This document shows positions 21,656-33,789 of a stretch of 64,000 nt of DNA, piece by piece. The stretch is from contig NDFF03000374.1 in assembly GCA_002150815.3 (NCBI GenBank), positions 1 through 64,000 of the forward strand, given 5' to 3'. The notes beneath the pieces are model-generated. The model made no database searches and was not told the DNA's origin. It saw only the letters and a program-made list of their open reading frames with translations. The translations under genes were made by a program, and so were the position numbers. This DNA is from Grammothele lineata. Lineage: Eukaryota; Basidiomycota; Agaricomycetes; Polyporales; Polyporaceae. How positions within the stretch are numbered: position 1 is the stretch's first letter; every line of letters starts with the position of its first letter.

Positions 21656-24600
21656 CTACTGGTGGCGAGGAGGACGTGGGCGATGGTGGTAAAGACCACC
21701 GCCGCCGCCTGAGGGAGGGTTCTGGGTGCCGGGAACGAAGAGCGCGCCACGGTTGTGCTGACTTCGTTCCTTCCTCCGAAGATGAGTGGGCGCCGGGAAC
21801 GGCTCCGGAAGACCCTGGTTCGGCCCGTCAGAGAAGTAGATTTTTGGGCGCCAGGCCTCCCTCTCGTCCATGATGCAAGAGTTCTTGAACTTCTCTACCA
21901 GAGACTCCTTTCCCCTACGACAATGTCAGAATTTCATCAGAGCGGAGATTGCGGTCTGAAACGAAACGCACTGATAGGTAGCGTAGCACATGTACAACGT
22001 CTTCTCGCTCGAGTACATGTTCCTTTAGAAGTAGCACATCACTACCGGCATCAGGGAGTTCGACTCGAAGGACTTACCACTTGACCCCAATTTGAGTTCG
22101 GGCAAAGTGGAGAAGGTCTTGTACCGTGATGAAATTGACGAACGCATACCCGACGTTGCAGCCTATAATGCAGCACTCATCGGTGAGTATGATGAACGGA
22201 CGACGAGGAGCTAAACGCACCGTTCTGGAAGTCTATGCGGAGGTACATAAAATCGATGCGCCGAGGGCATACCCTATCAATAAAGCTCTTCAGGTCCTTA
22301 TCCGTCATCTTGTTCGGTATGTTCTTGATCATGACGGTCGTGCGCGTGTCGGTCCCGTTCTCGATGGCCGCGATGTCCAAGATGTTCTTCGCACCCGGTG
22401 CGCGGGGGCTGGACGCCGAGAGATCGGCGATGTCCCCGCCGCTGGCCATCGCAGTTGCGCGACCGCCGTAGATGCTCGTGGTGTGAGCAATGGTGTGGCC
22501 AGGAACGTTGACCTCAGGAACGTGTCGTGATGAGACCCTGCCAGGAGAACCGCCGGAAGACGTTGTCGGAGGAGCGAACGTCGGCGGACGAGGAGCGGAC
22601 GGTAAGTAGTATTCGACCTGAGGAGGGTGGGGAACAGCATATCTCCAGTAACCTTTGCTAGCAGCGTCGACATCGTTCGGCGCAGCATACATTCCGAAGT
22701 CTTGGCCATATTGCGGGTACGGGTAGCCATGAGGGGGATGGTAGAGAGGAGTTGTCGGGACCGCGCCAGAGGGAGTGTAGCCATAGGGAGTCTCCGCGTA
22801 GGGGTAGGACATGGGCGGAGGGAAATAGCCCATGGGGGTTTGGTGCATCGCGGTCAGACCTGAGAACCCGTTCGCGCTAGCACTGACACTGCGGGGTCGC
22901 GAGGAGTCGGCGTGAGAGGGGTCGAAAGTCTACATAAAAGGAGAATGCAGCGGTCAGAACCCCGAGAACACCTGGATCAAGTGACTAATACCTTGCCGAC
23001 AGCGTCGAAGAACAGGTGGTTCGATGAACGCCGTCCGTGGTCCTGGGAAGATTCCTTCGCTTTTTCCACCCTCCGTGCTGCGTCATGGGCGCTCGTGCCC
23101 TCGCTTGCGCTCGCACTGCGTGGGCGCATACGGCCTACAAAGTCACGACGCATGAGTGATACACGGAGCCATATGTGTTCCTTGTCTCACCTTCTATGAT
23201 ACGCTGGAATCCGCTCTCCTGAAACGGTGAACTATCAGCATCACCTCGTTATTGACTGGTGTCTGGACACGCACCGCGTGCGACTCATGCACGTCGCCTT
23301 GGTCCAAAGGTATTGGTGAATCGAGCAGGGTCTTGGTGCGGGAGAAGGCCAATCGGGCACCTAAGATCGTGCGGTTGTTGAACGCCTTGAAGGCGTTGTC
23401 GGCGTCTCGACAGTCGCAGTACTCCACGTGGAACGTCTGCAGACAGATGGCGACTTTAGTGAGGTTCTCGTAAGACGGCCAAGCCTGCGTTACCTCATCG
23501 CGGGGGTCCGAGCCGGGGCCCAAAAAGGATGCTAGCTCGCCGAAGGACGCGAGCATGGTCCGGACGTCTGCAGGAATAACTGAACGACCTTCGACCCTCA
23601 CGAAGAACGAACCATCAAGCTCCGAGAGGAACTCTGACTTTCCAGTGAGCTGGGTAGTGTACGTGAGTCGGGGTATCCAAGAACGGGGACGGCGTTATGC
23701 ACGTACCTTCTCAACACGCGAAAAGGCTATCAACGAGGGAACTAGGCAGGCGCCGCCCAAGGTCTCGATGCGCTTCCCCGCAATATGCCTTACAGCCCGT
23801 GCTGCATCTCTCGTATCGTAGAAGGCGAGGATGATAATGCCGTGGGTAGACTGGAAACGAGCTAAGATACCCTTTACGTCACCCAGACCGGAGAATGCGT
23901 CCAAAAGGGTGTTGGCCGGCGCTGTGGCGGGCACGTTGCGCACCTATCCGAATGAAAGCGGTCATTAGATGCGCACAGGATACGTACGCGTGGATCGGCT
24001 TGACTCACCAAGAGGAGTCGCGTGGGCTGCTCGCACGAGGTCTCGCCGAAGTCTAGGTCGAGGGCTGGAGCCTGTCCGTCTAGGAGAGAAGTACGCTCAT
24101 CTCGAGGAGTAATGTCAATTGCAGCAAGCCCCGTGGTCAACGCAACTACGTCCGACGCTGATGTCGCTGCCTGCACATTCCCAGAGTCGTCGTCCGAGGA
24201 TAGCGAGTGTGAACGGGCGCTGGTCGGCGTGAGATATCCGGTGTTCAGCGCGGTTGCCGGTTTCTTTTCAGTCATGAAGGGGGCAAGAACGATGGGGTAG
24301 GCGACATGCGCGGGGTGGACGGATATGTCGTGTTCGACGGAATTCTCCCAGCGAGCAGGTGTCAGAGGACCAGACGGAGTAGACGGGGTATCGTGGACAG
24401 CCGCGTTGAAAGAGGAAGGCGTGAGGGGAGGCGTAATGAGGACTGGAGGACGCGTCGCGCCAGGACCGTCTCTTTTAGTCGGAGACGACGAGGGCGAAGA
24501 CGCCAAGTCAAGCGGCCTTAGATGCGGGCGGTGTTTAGCAGTGCCGTGCAGAGGGAGGGTCGGCGGTAGAGAGCCGTAGTGATGGGATAGCCTGGGTGGG
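21656..24600 (-). CDS. Mei2-like RNA-binding protein with three RRMs, 5'-end unresolved
   Basis: Relative of Mei2, the RNA-binding switch for meiosis in fission yeast. Translation from the minus strand shows an N-terminal Ser/Thr/Pro-rich part (SPTKRDGPGATRP, LITPPLTP), RRM1 (VRNVPATAPANTLLDAF, GIIILAFYDTRDAARAVRHI), RRM2 (FFVRVEGRSVIPADVRTML, FHVEYCDCRDADNAFKAF), a linker rich in Tyr/Pro/Gly, and the special C-terminal RRM: TTVMIKNIPNKMTDKDLKSF, then NVGYAFVNFITVQDLLHFAR, LYMCYATYQGKESLVEKFKN, RPKIYFSDGPNQGLPEPFP. Introns bridge each block in phase, e.g. one of 54 bases (GTGCGT..TTTCAG) joining DVHESHA to ESGFQRIIEG. The stop is at 21656. The reading frame stays open upstream of 24506 without an ATG, so one or more short 5' exons between about 24.55 and 24.9 kb are missing. 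Confidence 0.88.
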
Positions 24601-27600
24601 CGTCAAGGTGGTGAGCACGGAGCGACGTTAGAGGGCGTGGGCCACGCGAGATGCGCTCACCAGAGGTTAGGGAGTGACGGAGTGGAGTGGAGGCGGGGCG
24701 GGACTGCGGGTCTTTTCTCTGCGAGAGACGCCTAGAAGTGACGGGCGGTTAGGTGACGTGCGAAGATGATGCAAGGGGAAAGCGGTACGAACGTCTTCCG
24801 GATGATGGACGGTGGGGAAGGGGACCGGTTGCATATCCATGGGTGCAACGATGGCAATATGAGACGAGGGGGGAGCAGACGGAGGGCGGCGGGGCAATCA
24901 GGATCAGGCAAGGCGACGCGTGCGAAGATGTCGAGGAGGGTGGAGCCGAACAAGCACGGAGTGGGCGCCGGAGGCGGGACTGGCTACAAAGCAAGACGGC
25001 AGGCAAGAGGACGCAGCGCGGTGAGGAACAAGACGGAGAGAGGACGGGAGAGGCGAGCCGCGCGCGAGCTTATATGACGAGAGGGCGGGAGAGTCGGGCG
25101 GGAGGAGCTCGAGCGAGACAGAACCGGAACGAGCGAAGAAGGCGGCGAGTGGCGACGGCCGATAGGCTGAGGAGAAGAGAGGACGGCCCAGGACGTGTGC
25201 GCGTCGAAGTGGAAGCGGCGGCGGGCGCGTAGGCAGATGGCTGGTGGGCCGCGGCGCTGGGCGGGCAACGGTTTATGAACATTCGCCGCGGATCCTCGCA
25301 AGACAGCCCCGCGTTCAGGAAAGCCACGCCCGTCTCTTTCGCCCAAGATGCGTCCCAGATCGGGTCCCTCCCCGTCCTCCCTGAGAATCCCGCCTGCCCG
25401 AACAGATCACATCCCTCGTTCCGCTGCACGGCCCTCGTCCTCGGCTCGTTCCCGGGCGTGGCGGGCGTCCCTCTCGCCGTTCAGCTCATCCGTCCACTGG
25501 CACTGCGCGTGCGGACAGGCGTAGGAAACCGAGCCTGGCAGTTAGGACCGAGTGTCGTCCTCTTTGTTGGCGCCGCGGGGAGTTCGCGGGGTGGCAGAGA
25601 GGGCCAGCGACCATCGACGTCAACGGCCGTCACAAGAGCGTGTCCAGACAGGGTCTATTCATATCGAGCCACAAGATTCTGACAAGAGACAGAGGCGCCA
25701 GCACCCAGGGATGACACAAGGAATTAATCGCGCGCAAGCACGGGAAGCATTCTGTCCCCTTGCAGAAGCGACCTGCACACCATTCCCACGCCACAACCCC
25801 TTCGGCCTCTTCCGGACCAGTCCACCGCAAACAACGCCCATCTCGGTCTTTCACATTTCCATTCGCCGCTGCGCCTCTCTGGCGAATGCCAAGTCCATCT
25901 CCTTGAACGTGTCACTCATCGCGCAGTATACGTTCAAGAATATATGTCAGGGGCCCCGAGGACGCCGATAAGCTCTGCTTCTTCTCCAAAGGTTGTTCGA
26001 ATTGACGCCGATGACACGGCCATGTGGCGACTGCTTCCAGGACGTTTTTTGATCGCGCGCCTCCTATCTCACGAACTGTCTTCACCTTCGTCCTGGAGTA
26101 CGCGTATTCCTGCTTGTGGCACGCGCCGAACATGCCTGTGAAGGCGCTGTGCTGCTTCTGCGGCGCGTCCGAAATGCAAGCGCAATCTAGCCCCAGATGC
26201 GACGCTGACGCGACAATCTCTCGGACAGAATTTTCCGTGGACGATCTCCTTCCTTTTTCTTCCAGGAACTGTGTTCGGTGTCTCCAACAGACATGTTTCG
26301 GGACAAGCACCACCCACCACCGGTGGCTTCAACACGCTGATCACTGCGTCGACGTTCGTGTCCCTCTGTTTCTCAGTTGCTCTGACACCAACAACTCTAG
26401 ATCTCTCCCCCTCCAGTCAGGACACAGTCGATCTCCAACACATCCATCTCTGACCCCATCTTCTGCCCATCGTGGCTGGCGGACGTCGCGGCCGAGTCGC
26501 GCTGGATCGGGCCATCTGCCTACTCCGCTCCGAACGCGTTCGGCCATCGCGACACCGGTCGACCTGCCCTAGCGCCAATCGTTGCGGTGGGCCCGTGCTG
26601 GAATGTTCGTTGCAAGTCCCTCCCGCGGCGTTCTCGTGCAAGCCGGCTGGAAGCCAGCATATGGCAAGTTGCTCGCAGTCGACGAACGGTTCCGTTCGCG
26701 AGCAGCCACGGCTTCTGCAACTAACGCAATCCACGCTAACGATACCTCGCGAGCTTCTCCTGGCTCTTACTCGCAGACGTGCTGCCCTTCCATGCTGGCC
26801 TGATGACGTCTACGACTCGCCCGAGTCACCTGTCGAACATACCCTCGCGTCACACCACTCACGCCACGCAGGAAACCGAACGGCAACTGTGTGAACGCCC
26901 TACGCACGCGCTGGCCCCTCACTCGTCTAGGCAAGCGCATTCCTCGATGCGCCTACCGGCGGGCTCCCCTCCGACGATGCGAGGCCCAGGTCTCAGCGCG
27001 GCGCATCTCCCCGGCAGCCCGGACGCGCTCCGGAAGGGGGGGGGAGACGCCGCGCCACCAGCGTAAGTAAGTACCTGCCCGCCGGGCGAGGAATACGCTT
27101 ATCGCCAGAGCTCGAGGGTGCCTTCTGTCTCCAAGGTGCCGGAGAGAGCCCTCCCGCCGTGCCCGCTGCCCCGCACGGGGGGCCCCCGCGTGCAGCGGCC
27201 ATACGGTCATGCATACGCCCCCCCAGGTAATGGCGACGTACGTCGGCCTCTCTCTCCGCGCACACGTACTGTGCACACACAGCAACTGGTTGTAAGTATT
27301 TCGGGCACCGCGCGGCGCGGCGCGGGCTTCTCCGAGGCCGCCAGAGTTTGGACCCCGGGATTGCTCCGCGTTACTCTATAGGCCGCGCCCGCCCCCTGCG
27401 CCCGCGCCCGATGCGCCGCCCTTTAGGCTCGCGTCCCCCCCCTCCCCCAGGGCCCACACGAGCTGTGGCGGCCAGGCCCTATCGAGCATGGCGTGGAGAC
27501 GCGTCTTCCCCGGCCGGCCATCGACCCTGCGGCGCCGAGAGGGCTCGTGCTGGCCTGATCGGGGTCTTGCGCCTGCGCACGCATGCGTCGGACAATGGCT

Positions 27601-28542
27601 CTGCATTAGCAGCTGCACGTACGTATGTACGTGTGTGGCGTCAGGTGGCCTCCAGCGAGCCCCGGGTGCCCGTACGTACGTGCACATGGGCAGACGTTCG
27701 AACCTCCCCGTACTCCGCTGGTGCGCAGCTGCGTTTGCGCGGTGGCCGGTGGCCGGTGGCCGGTAGCCTCCCAGGCCTTGCGGGGGCGCTCGCTCGCCTG
27801 CCTTCTTTAGCCTACTAGATACAGCCCGCGAGGAGTGCTGTGCTGACCCACCCGCCCCTGTTCGTCGGAGTCGGTGACCGCGCGCGGCGGTGGACGATGA
27901 TGGCCATCGCGTTGTGGTCTGGAGACGCTCGGATAGTAACCCCACCCGCCGCTGCCAATTACTGGGCGTCGGCGGTCTTCAGCCTCAGGGTCTTCTTCTT
28001 TGCTGGAGATCCGTGGGGCGCGTACTCATTGCGTAGACAACTGGAGCAATCTGTAAGTACGACAGGCGGTGCGGTTTCGCCACCTGGTCCTCAGCGCGAC
28101 GCTGAACGGTTGCCCCTCGACCGCTTTGACTCGGAGCTGACGACGCTCCCACTACTTGCGGGCTTTCCTGCCGCTTGGGATGAAGATCAGTTGATGTGTG
28201 CGTGGGCACTCGGCATGGGACGAGGCCAACATTATCTCCTCCGAGACCGCGGAGCGCCGCCGTCCTTCTGCTGAACAAGCCGTTACGCGATGGGCTGGGG
28301 GGTAGGGGGCTTCGAGAGGTCCCTCGGATTCGGAGCCTCCCTCATCGTAAGCCGGGATTTCGTATACGTACAGGCCCAGCCCCGTTCCTTCTTCAATAAA
28401 CCACGCCACGCGCACTGCTGCCGACGACGGGAGGTAGGGTTCTCATCGAGTGTTGGCCACACCCGTTGGGGGCGCGAATGGTAGATCTCGCGCGGGTTTA
28501 CGTTACGGTGCTGTGTTCGAGGCTCATGTCGTGCATTCCGAG
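24601..28542. other. Start of a 12 kb gene-poor island
   Basis: No coding region is supported on either strand in about 4 kb after the 5' end of the Mei2-like gene. The sequence is GC-rich with many CpG. Notable small features are GTACGTAC-rich text near 27615-27690 and tandem TGGCCGG units near 27740-27765. GTAAGTA occurs at about 27063, 27293 and 28054, and again at 29571; in isolation these look like splice donors. Confidence 0.5.
27735..27768. repeat. Short tandem repeat of TGGCCGG
   Basis: At least three successive GGTGGCCGG-like units, purely repetitive. Confidence 0.7.
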
Positions 28543-29390
28543 TCCTAGAATGGAATGTAGGTTCCCTCGGTGGGCGCCGGCGCTCTCCCGCCTCGTGCCG
28601 GGCGTGTGCTAAGCGAGGAGACAACAATTAGCGAGGGTTCGTTCCACCGGTGCGTACTGCGCAGCGCTCTCGACCTCGACCTCGACCTCTGTCCGCTACC
28701 TCATCTTGGGCATGTTGACTCTTCTGTCTTAGCGGACGCTCGGACGCTCTTATACATACCAACGTCTGACGATGGTCCTCCACTCTCCGCCGGCTTCGCG
28801 CCTGGCAATGTTGTCTCGATCGTGAGTCCTCCCTCTCGTCGTCCTCTCCATCGCTCGAGTCCGGAGAACGGTGTTGTCTCACCGTCCCCCAGCGCAGAGG
28901 TCTGGCACCCTCTGCAGCGGCTCCACACGCAGTCTCCGTCAGCGCGATGGTGGCACACAGAGACATCCCAAGCTGGTAGCGGTGTGCTCCCTTCTGCTGC
29001 AGATCGACGGCCATCGACGTCCGTGTCCCCGTCTTGGGCGGTCGCGTCTATGAGCCGTGTGCATGCGCGAGCGCACGATTTTTCCCTTTGGCCGTCGAAA
29101 CGTGAGATGCGGACATAAAACCTCCTAGGGTCTGCAGCGGGGGTGCCGCCGCATTGCGAACCGTATCGTCTCGCACGCCTACTGCCGACGATGCCTCGCC
29201 GGCATATTACAGCGACTGCGTGTGCGCCGGGACGAGTATGAGGAGGGGCCGCGGGTTGGGTGCGCCTCGCGGCACCGCAGGCGTCGGTTCTGTGTGCTGC
29301 CTTTCGCGGGCGGCGAGTACGGGACTGACGGGCTCGTGAAGTTGTGCATAATTTTTGGACCTTTTCCAGCAAAGTGTTCGCACCGCTCGC
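28543..29390 (+). ncRNA. Unit A1 of the box family (putative structured RNA gene)
   Basis: Starts with TCCTAGAATGGAATGT (28543), shared with unit A2. Then CGATCGTGAG (28817), a pyrimidine-rich stretch, the box CCATCGCTCG (28848), a small hairpin, GTCTCCGTCAGCGCGA (28935), the second box GACGAGTATGAGG (29231), a hairpin GCTGCCTTTCGCGGGCGGC near 29300, and AATTTTTGGA (29350). The distance from CGATCGTGAG to the last box is 533 here and 534 in A2, although the sequence between has diverged much; this spacing argues for selected structure or a recent common origin. No reading frame is shared between A1 and A2. Confidence 0.45.
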
Positions 29391-29578
29391 TTCTCTCCGT
29401 GTCCTCCTATTAATTGCCATGCGCTGATTTCAGCTGAATTTGTACATGCCTCTACCCAGGTCTCTCCAACTCGTGCTGTAAACGTGGTCTGGTACCGCCG
29501 GTATCCCAGGACCCACGCGGCCGCGAACGCATGCCCCCAGGCGCCGAGCTGCGGTAGAATGTAAGTACGTCCCCGGTC

Positions 29579-29860
29579 TTATATACGCTGCCCACCCACG
29601 TTCGCCGCCTTCCATCGCTCCACCACTTTATCCCCCGGCCTAGGGACGTACAGCGCCTTGCGCGCTGAGGCTCCCGGGCCGAGGTGCCTGAAGAGCTCTC
29701 GCACGAGTCGGGTACGAGGGGCGTGTGGATTACAGGCGTACGGGCGGAGGAGGACCGGGTTCTGCCTACTAGTCGCTGCGCGCGGCGGCTGGTGTGGTCC
29801 ACCCTGTTCGTCGCGAATTGTTGTTCTTTTTCTCGGACCCCTTAGCGTGGCGTTCGGATT
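29579..29860 (+). ncRNA. Unit B1 of the box family, degenerate 3' box
   Basis: Begins with TTATATACGCTG (29579) and shares CCACGTTCGCCGCCTTC with unit B2. A GC hairpin (GGCTCCCGGGCC) follows, then GGGTACGAGGGG (29710). The Sm-like box is degraded to AATTGTTGTT (29816). Probably a decayed copy. Confidence 0.35.
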
Positions 29861-29909
29861 CGTCGACGTGACTCGTGGCTGACCGCTTGGATTTACAGGA
29901 GCATTAGTT

Positions 29910-30400
29910 GGTATATACCGGTTTGCTCAAGTCTGAAGAGATGCCAGCTTAGAAAGTGCGTCTTTGGCTCGCGTCCGTCGTCCTGGTCCTCTCATACGTT
30001 CCACGCCATTCTCCCGCTCTATTTTCCCGCACCCTTCCTTCCGCTGCCCTATCGCTCGGCGCCTCGGCGCACTGTTCGGTGTGCTGACTCATGGCAGAGC
30101 TGTAAAGCACGGCATTGGCTCTGAGAGCTGGACGCTCGTCGCCGTCTCCACTAATCTCTGCAGGGTACCAACGTACACTCGCGTACCAACATACCCCACG
30201 GAAACCCGCTCCGTTGGTGTACGTGGTCAGCCCGGGAAGAGCACGTACTGAGCACCCATCGGTTTGCGCCGTGGTGGTGCGCGAGGTACTGTCGGTGAGC
30301 GCCCTGTAGAAGAGGAGGCGGCTGCTGCTGGTTTCACAGTGCCGTCGGGGCAGGCTCTGTAAGCCGAGTATGAGGGGCGTTCCGTATGATTCTAAAGCTT
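29910..30400 (+). ncRNA. Unit C1 of the box family
   Basis: TATATA near 29914, GTGCGTC followed by a pyrimidine-rich stretch, CCCTATCGCTCGGCGC (30047), GGCAGAGCTGTAAAGCAC (about 30092), and GAGTATGAGGGG (30366). The two main boxes are 319 bases apart, against 326 in C2. No AATTTTTGGA follows. Confidence 0.4.
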
Positions 30401-30782
30401 GTACTGTTCGATGACCCGTTTGTTCTCCGAAAGAGTTCATCATGTCGTTCGCTGACGGGAATTTTCACAGGTACTTGGCTATCTCAATGATGACACGAGT
30501 ATCTGCCGCTAGTGCCGGAGTGGCTTAGTGTGATCCTTAAGTTGTGTGGTCCCCGTACCAACTTTATCGACTTTCTGTACTCGAGCCTGCGAACGTGAAG
30601 ATGTTTGGCCCAGTCTACAGCTGTAGTGCGCGGTAGTGAGAAGTGCGTGGAGACTGCTCTCAGGTTAGGTCTAGAACGCCCGGTGCTATCTTCACGCCAG
30701 AATGTCGTGTGGTGTGCTGCACGCACGGGCTTGTGGACAACCGTTGTTCATCCTTGACGGAGTTGAGGAATATGTCAAAAAT

Positions 30783-31700
30783 TCCTAGAATGGAATGTTA
30801 TAGTCCCAGCGCAGCGCAACCTGACGAGCGCTCTACGCCTCGTGCTAAGCGTGCGTTCTAAGCGAGGTCACGGTGGGATAAGAACAGGCCCCGAGCTCAA
30901 CCTCAAGCTTCCGACACATCCAGACCGTCTGTTCAGCGTTGTCACCTTCAGTCCGTCCGTGCACCCTAGGCTCGCTCGGGTGAGTGTCACCAGTGGCATC
31001 GAGACGACTATCCTAACAGCCGACTTAGTAGGCCTTCAAAGCTCCAGGGCTCCGCCGAGGATGAGCCCTCGCTAAGTTGTGGCGTCCGACCCTCAACAAG
31101 AATGGTTTTGGGTTAGCTCGTTCCGACGATCGTGAGCCCTTCCTTCTGTCTGGCCTCTCTATCGCTCGAATCCAGGGCATGACGGCTCTCCGGGTGCCCT
31201 GGCACAAAGAGTTGGCGTTCTTTGTGAATGGTGCGACACGGGTCTCCGTCGGCGCGAAGGTGGCAACAAGAGACGACTGTAGGCCTGCAGCGGGGGCTCC
31301 TTCTGCTGCAGGCCGCAAGTCTTAAATGCCTGTATCTCCGTCGCGGACAGCTAAACCCGGGTGTCTGGCGTGCCTCCAAGCTGAGGCGGCACGCCCTCCG
31401 CGCTAGTAGGTTGTCCGCGATCGGTGGTATGGATGTTCAGTCCCGTGGTCCGTGGAGAAGGTGCCCCTTCTTCGAAAATCAAAAACGGTCGTCTCGCCAC
31501 TGTCGACGACGCTTCCCGCCAGCGTAAAGAGACTCCGTGCGCACTGAGACGAGTACGAAGAGAGGCCTGGGGGTTGGTTCTCACAGCACCGCGAGCACCA
31601 GTACTCTCGTGCGCCGCCTTTCGCGGGCGGCGAATACGTGGCTGGCTCGTGCTTGTGCATAATTTTTGGACATCCCCAGCAGTTTCGTACTGCTTGTGCT
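30783..31700 (+). ncRNA. Unit A2 of the box family (putative structured RNA gene)
   Basis: Parallel to A1: TCCTAGAATGGAATGT (30783), CGATCGTGAG (31127), TATCGCTCG (31160), GTCTCCGTCGGCGCGA (about 31242), GACGAGTACGAAG (31548), a GCCGCCTTTCGCGGGCGGC hairpin (about 31612), and AATTTTTGGA (31661). Box-to-box distances nearly equal those in A1 (388 against 382, then 113 against 118). Confidence 0.45.
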
Positions 31701-31908
31701 TCGTATCGCCTTTTGCTGTCGTTTCTGCGGTTCGCCACGGATTCGCCGCACTCAGTCCAGCCGATTCAGGTTGCGCAGATGCCTTAACGAAGACGGCCCA
31801 AGTCCAATGTTGTACGATAAAGTTAACGCCGTCGACTCGGGCGCGACGTCCCCGCGCGGCCTCAAACACGCGTCCCCCAGACGCCCTACCGCGGTTCGTC
31901 TTCCAACC

Positions 31909-32260
31909 TTATATACGCCGACCGCCCACGTTCGCCGCCTTCACCCCTCCACCACCTTGTCACCCAGCGCGGGGACGCCTCGTACGTCGGGGCTCCCGGG
32001 CGCAGGAGTCGACTCCCATTCCATACCGCATGCTCTCCGGCGGACATGCATGTCTCTGTCCACCCGGACGGGCACGGAGAGCACGGGTGGCCTCACGCCA
32101 ATGCAGCAACCGCGATGCGCGGAGCGAACTTGCGCGAGCTGGGTATGAGGGGTGTGTGGACCATTGGCGGAGAAGGGCTGGGACTGGCCTGCTGGCCGCT
32201 GTGCATTGGCTAGTGCGGTCGAACTCCCTGTCCTCCACGAATTTTTGGAATTCTTTCAAT
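31909..32260 (+). ncRNA. Unit B2 of the box family
   Basis: TTATATACGCCG (31909), CCCACGTTCGCCGCCTTC as in B1, GGGTATGAGGGG (32141), a long imperfect hairpin with GGACC/GGTCG arms, then AATTTTTGGA (32240). The first box is not recognisable; the unit is short (TATA to second box 232 bases). Confidence 0.4.
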
Positions 32261-32349
32261 CCTCTCGCGGGATTATGGTCTAGCTTCTCGTAGCTGATTG
32301 CTCTTCATTGTGCTCTTTATCGCAGCAGTAGGACCCGTCTATCTCACGC

Positions 32350-32910
32350 CGTATAACGCTGGGACGTCAGGAACCCCGAGGTGCGCTCACATTATCTACG
32401 TCCTTCTTTTCAATTATCCCACTTCTTTCAATTGGCCCTATCTCCCGGCGCTGGGGCCTGTGCGTTCCGGGCAGAGGAGACCGATATGCCCATCCACGCT
32501 AGCATGCGCTCCCGAAAATACCTTCTCCATCGCCTCAGCCACGAGTCTCTCCACTCCCTCCTGTGTCGCTATGGGGTATTGTGCTGCTAGGGGATTGGCC
32601 TAAGACGAGGCCTGGGGACGTCTCTCGGCTGGTAATGCCGCTAGCATTCACTACCAGTCGAGGTCCCTCAGGAGATACTTCACGGCGGTGCATGGCGTGC
32701 GTCGCGAGGCTTCGAGGTTGCGGTTTGGGAAAGGGGTTGGCGAGCTAGTGCCAGCAAGGTGTGGATGTGGGATGGAGGTTCTCATGCAAGTTGGGTACGA
32801 GGGGCATACATGCAGTTGGACAGGGTTCAGCCTGTGGTCGTTGGCGGCTACACGAGGTCGAACCCGTCCCACTCACGAATTTTTGGATTGCTTTTGGCCC
32901 TTTGAGGGCG
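32350..32910 (+). ncRNA. Unit B3 of the box family
   Basis: TATAACG near 32352, CCCTATCTCCCGGCGCTGGG (32436) as the first box, GGGTACGAGGGG (32793), a hairpin closed by GGGTT..AACCC, then ACGAATTTTTGGA (32878). Confidence 0.42.
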
Positions 32911-32999
32911 TTTTTTTGACTGTCCTTGTCGCTGGCGCTCATCAGATGGCTCCGCAGGGTCGTGATCCAATTTCGCGCAAAGCTCGACAGTCTCAAGTA

Positions 33000-33450
33000 T
33001 CAGGAAATGCGTCTTCCCCTCATGAAGTTCGTCGTCCACATTTTCCGTACATTTCATCCCGTCCCCCACGTCCTCCAAGTTCTTCAATGCGCCGCCCTAT
33101 CGCTCGGCGTCGTGGTGTGCTGCTCGCAGTGCGTTCACGGCAGAGTTGTAAAGCACACCGTCAGTGTTTCGAGCTGGTAGCACTATGCCGTTTCCGCGCG
33201 TCTCTGCAATTGGCTTGCGGTGTATGGCTGCGCCTATTTCACTTAGGTCGCTGCGGGTTCGAAGTTGGACGGTTGCTCCGCCGGTGGCGGGACACGTACC
33301 AATGAGCCTACTACCGGTTTGCTTCGTGGGTCAGCCAAGGTGCCGTTTGTCTCTGACTGCAGATTTGGACTCGGTTGCTGCCAGTTGCGAACTGCTGTGG
33401 TGGGGCAAACTCTGCGAGCCGAGTACGAGGGGCGTTCCTGACATTTACGC
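33000..33450 (+). ncRNA. Unit C2 of the box family
   Basis: CCCTATCGCTCGGCG (33095), CGGCAGAGTTGTAAAGCAC (about 33138) shared almost fully with C1, and GAGTACGAGGGG (33421). Like C1 it has no Sm-like box behind. Confidence 0.4.
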
Positions 33451-33789
33451 ACTGCCGTCGGCGTGTTGTCTCGGCTTTCGCTTTCGCTTGCTGAAGATTG
33501 TGGACTGTTGGCTGATATGTGATCTCATAGATGCTCAGCTATTTGAACGGTGCCTAGAATGTTTACTTCCACCGACATCTGGATGCTTTCCATCTGTTGT
33601 GTATGCCTGAGTGTTACCAGTTCAATAGCATCTCCGGAAAGCATGCCATTCTGAATGCCCGTACAAGGCCGATAACGACGGGCCCGCCGTGCATTGTGCA
33701 AGCCTCCGCCACTGTGCGGCGGTGGCTGGTTGCCTGAACTTTAACCTTAAATAGTGGTCCTGCAGCAGCGCCACACACGTGCTTCTTCA

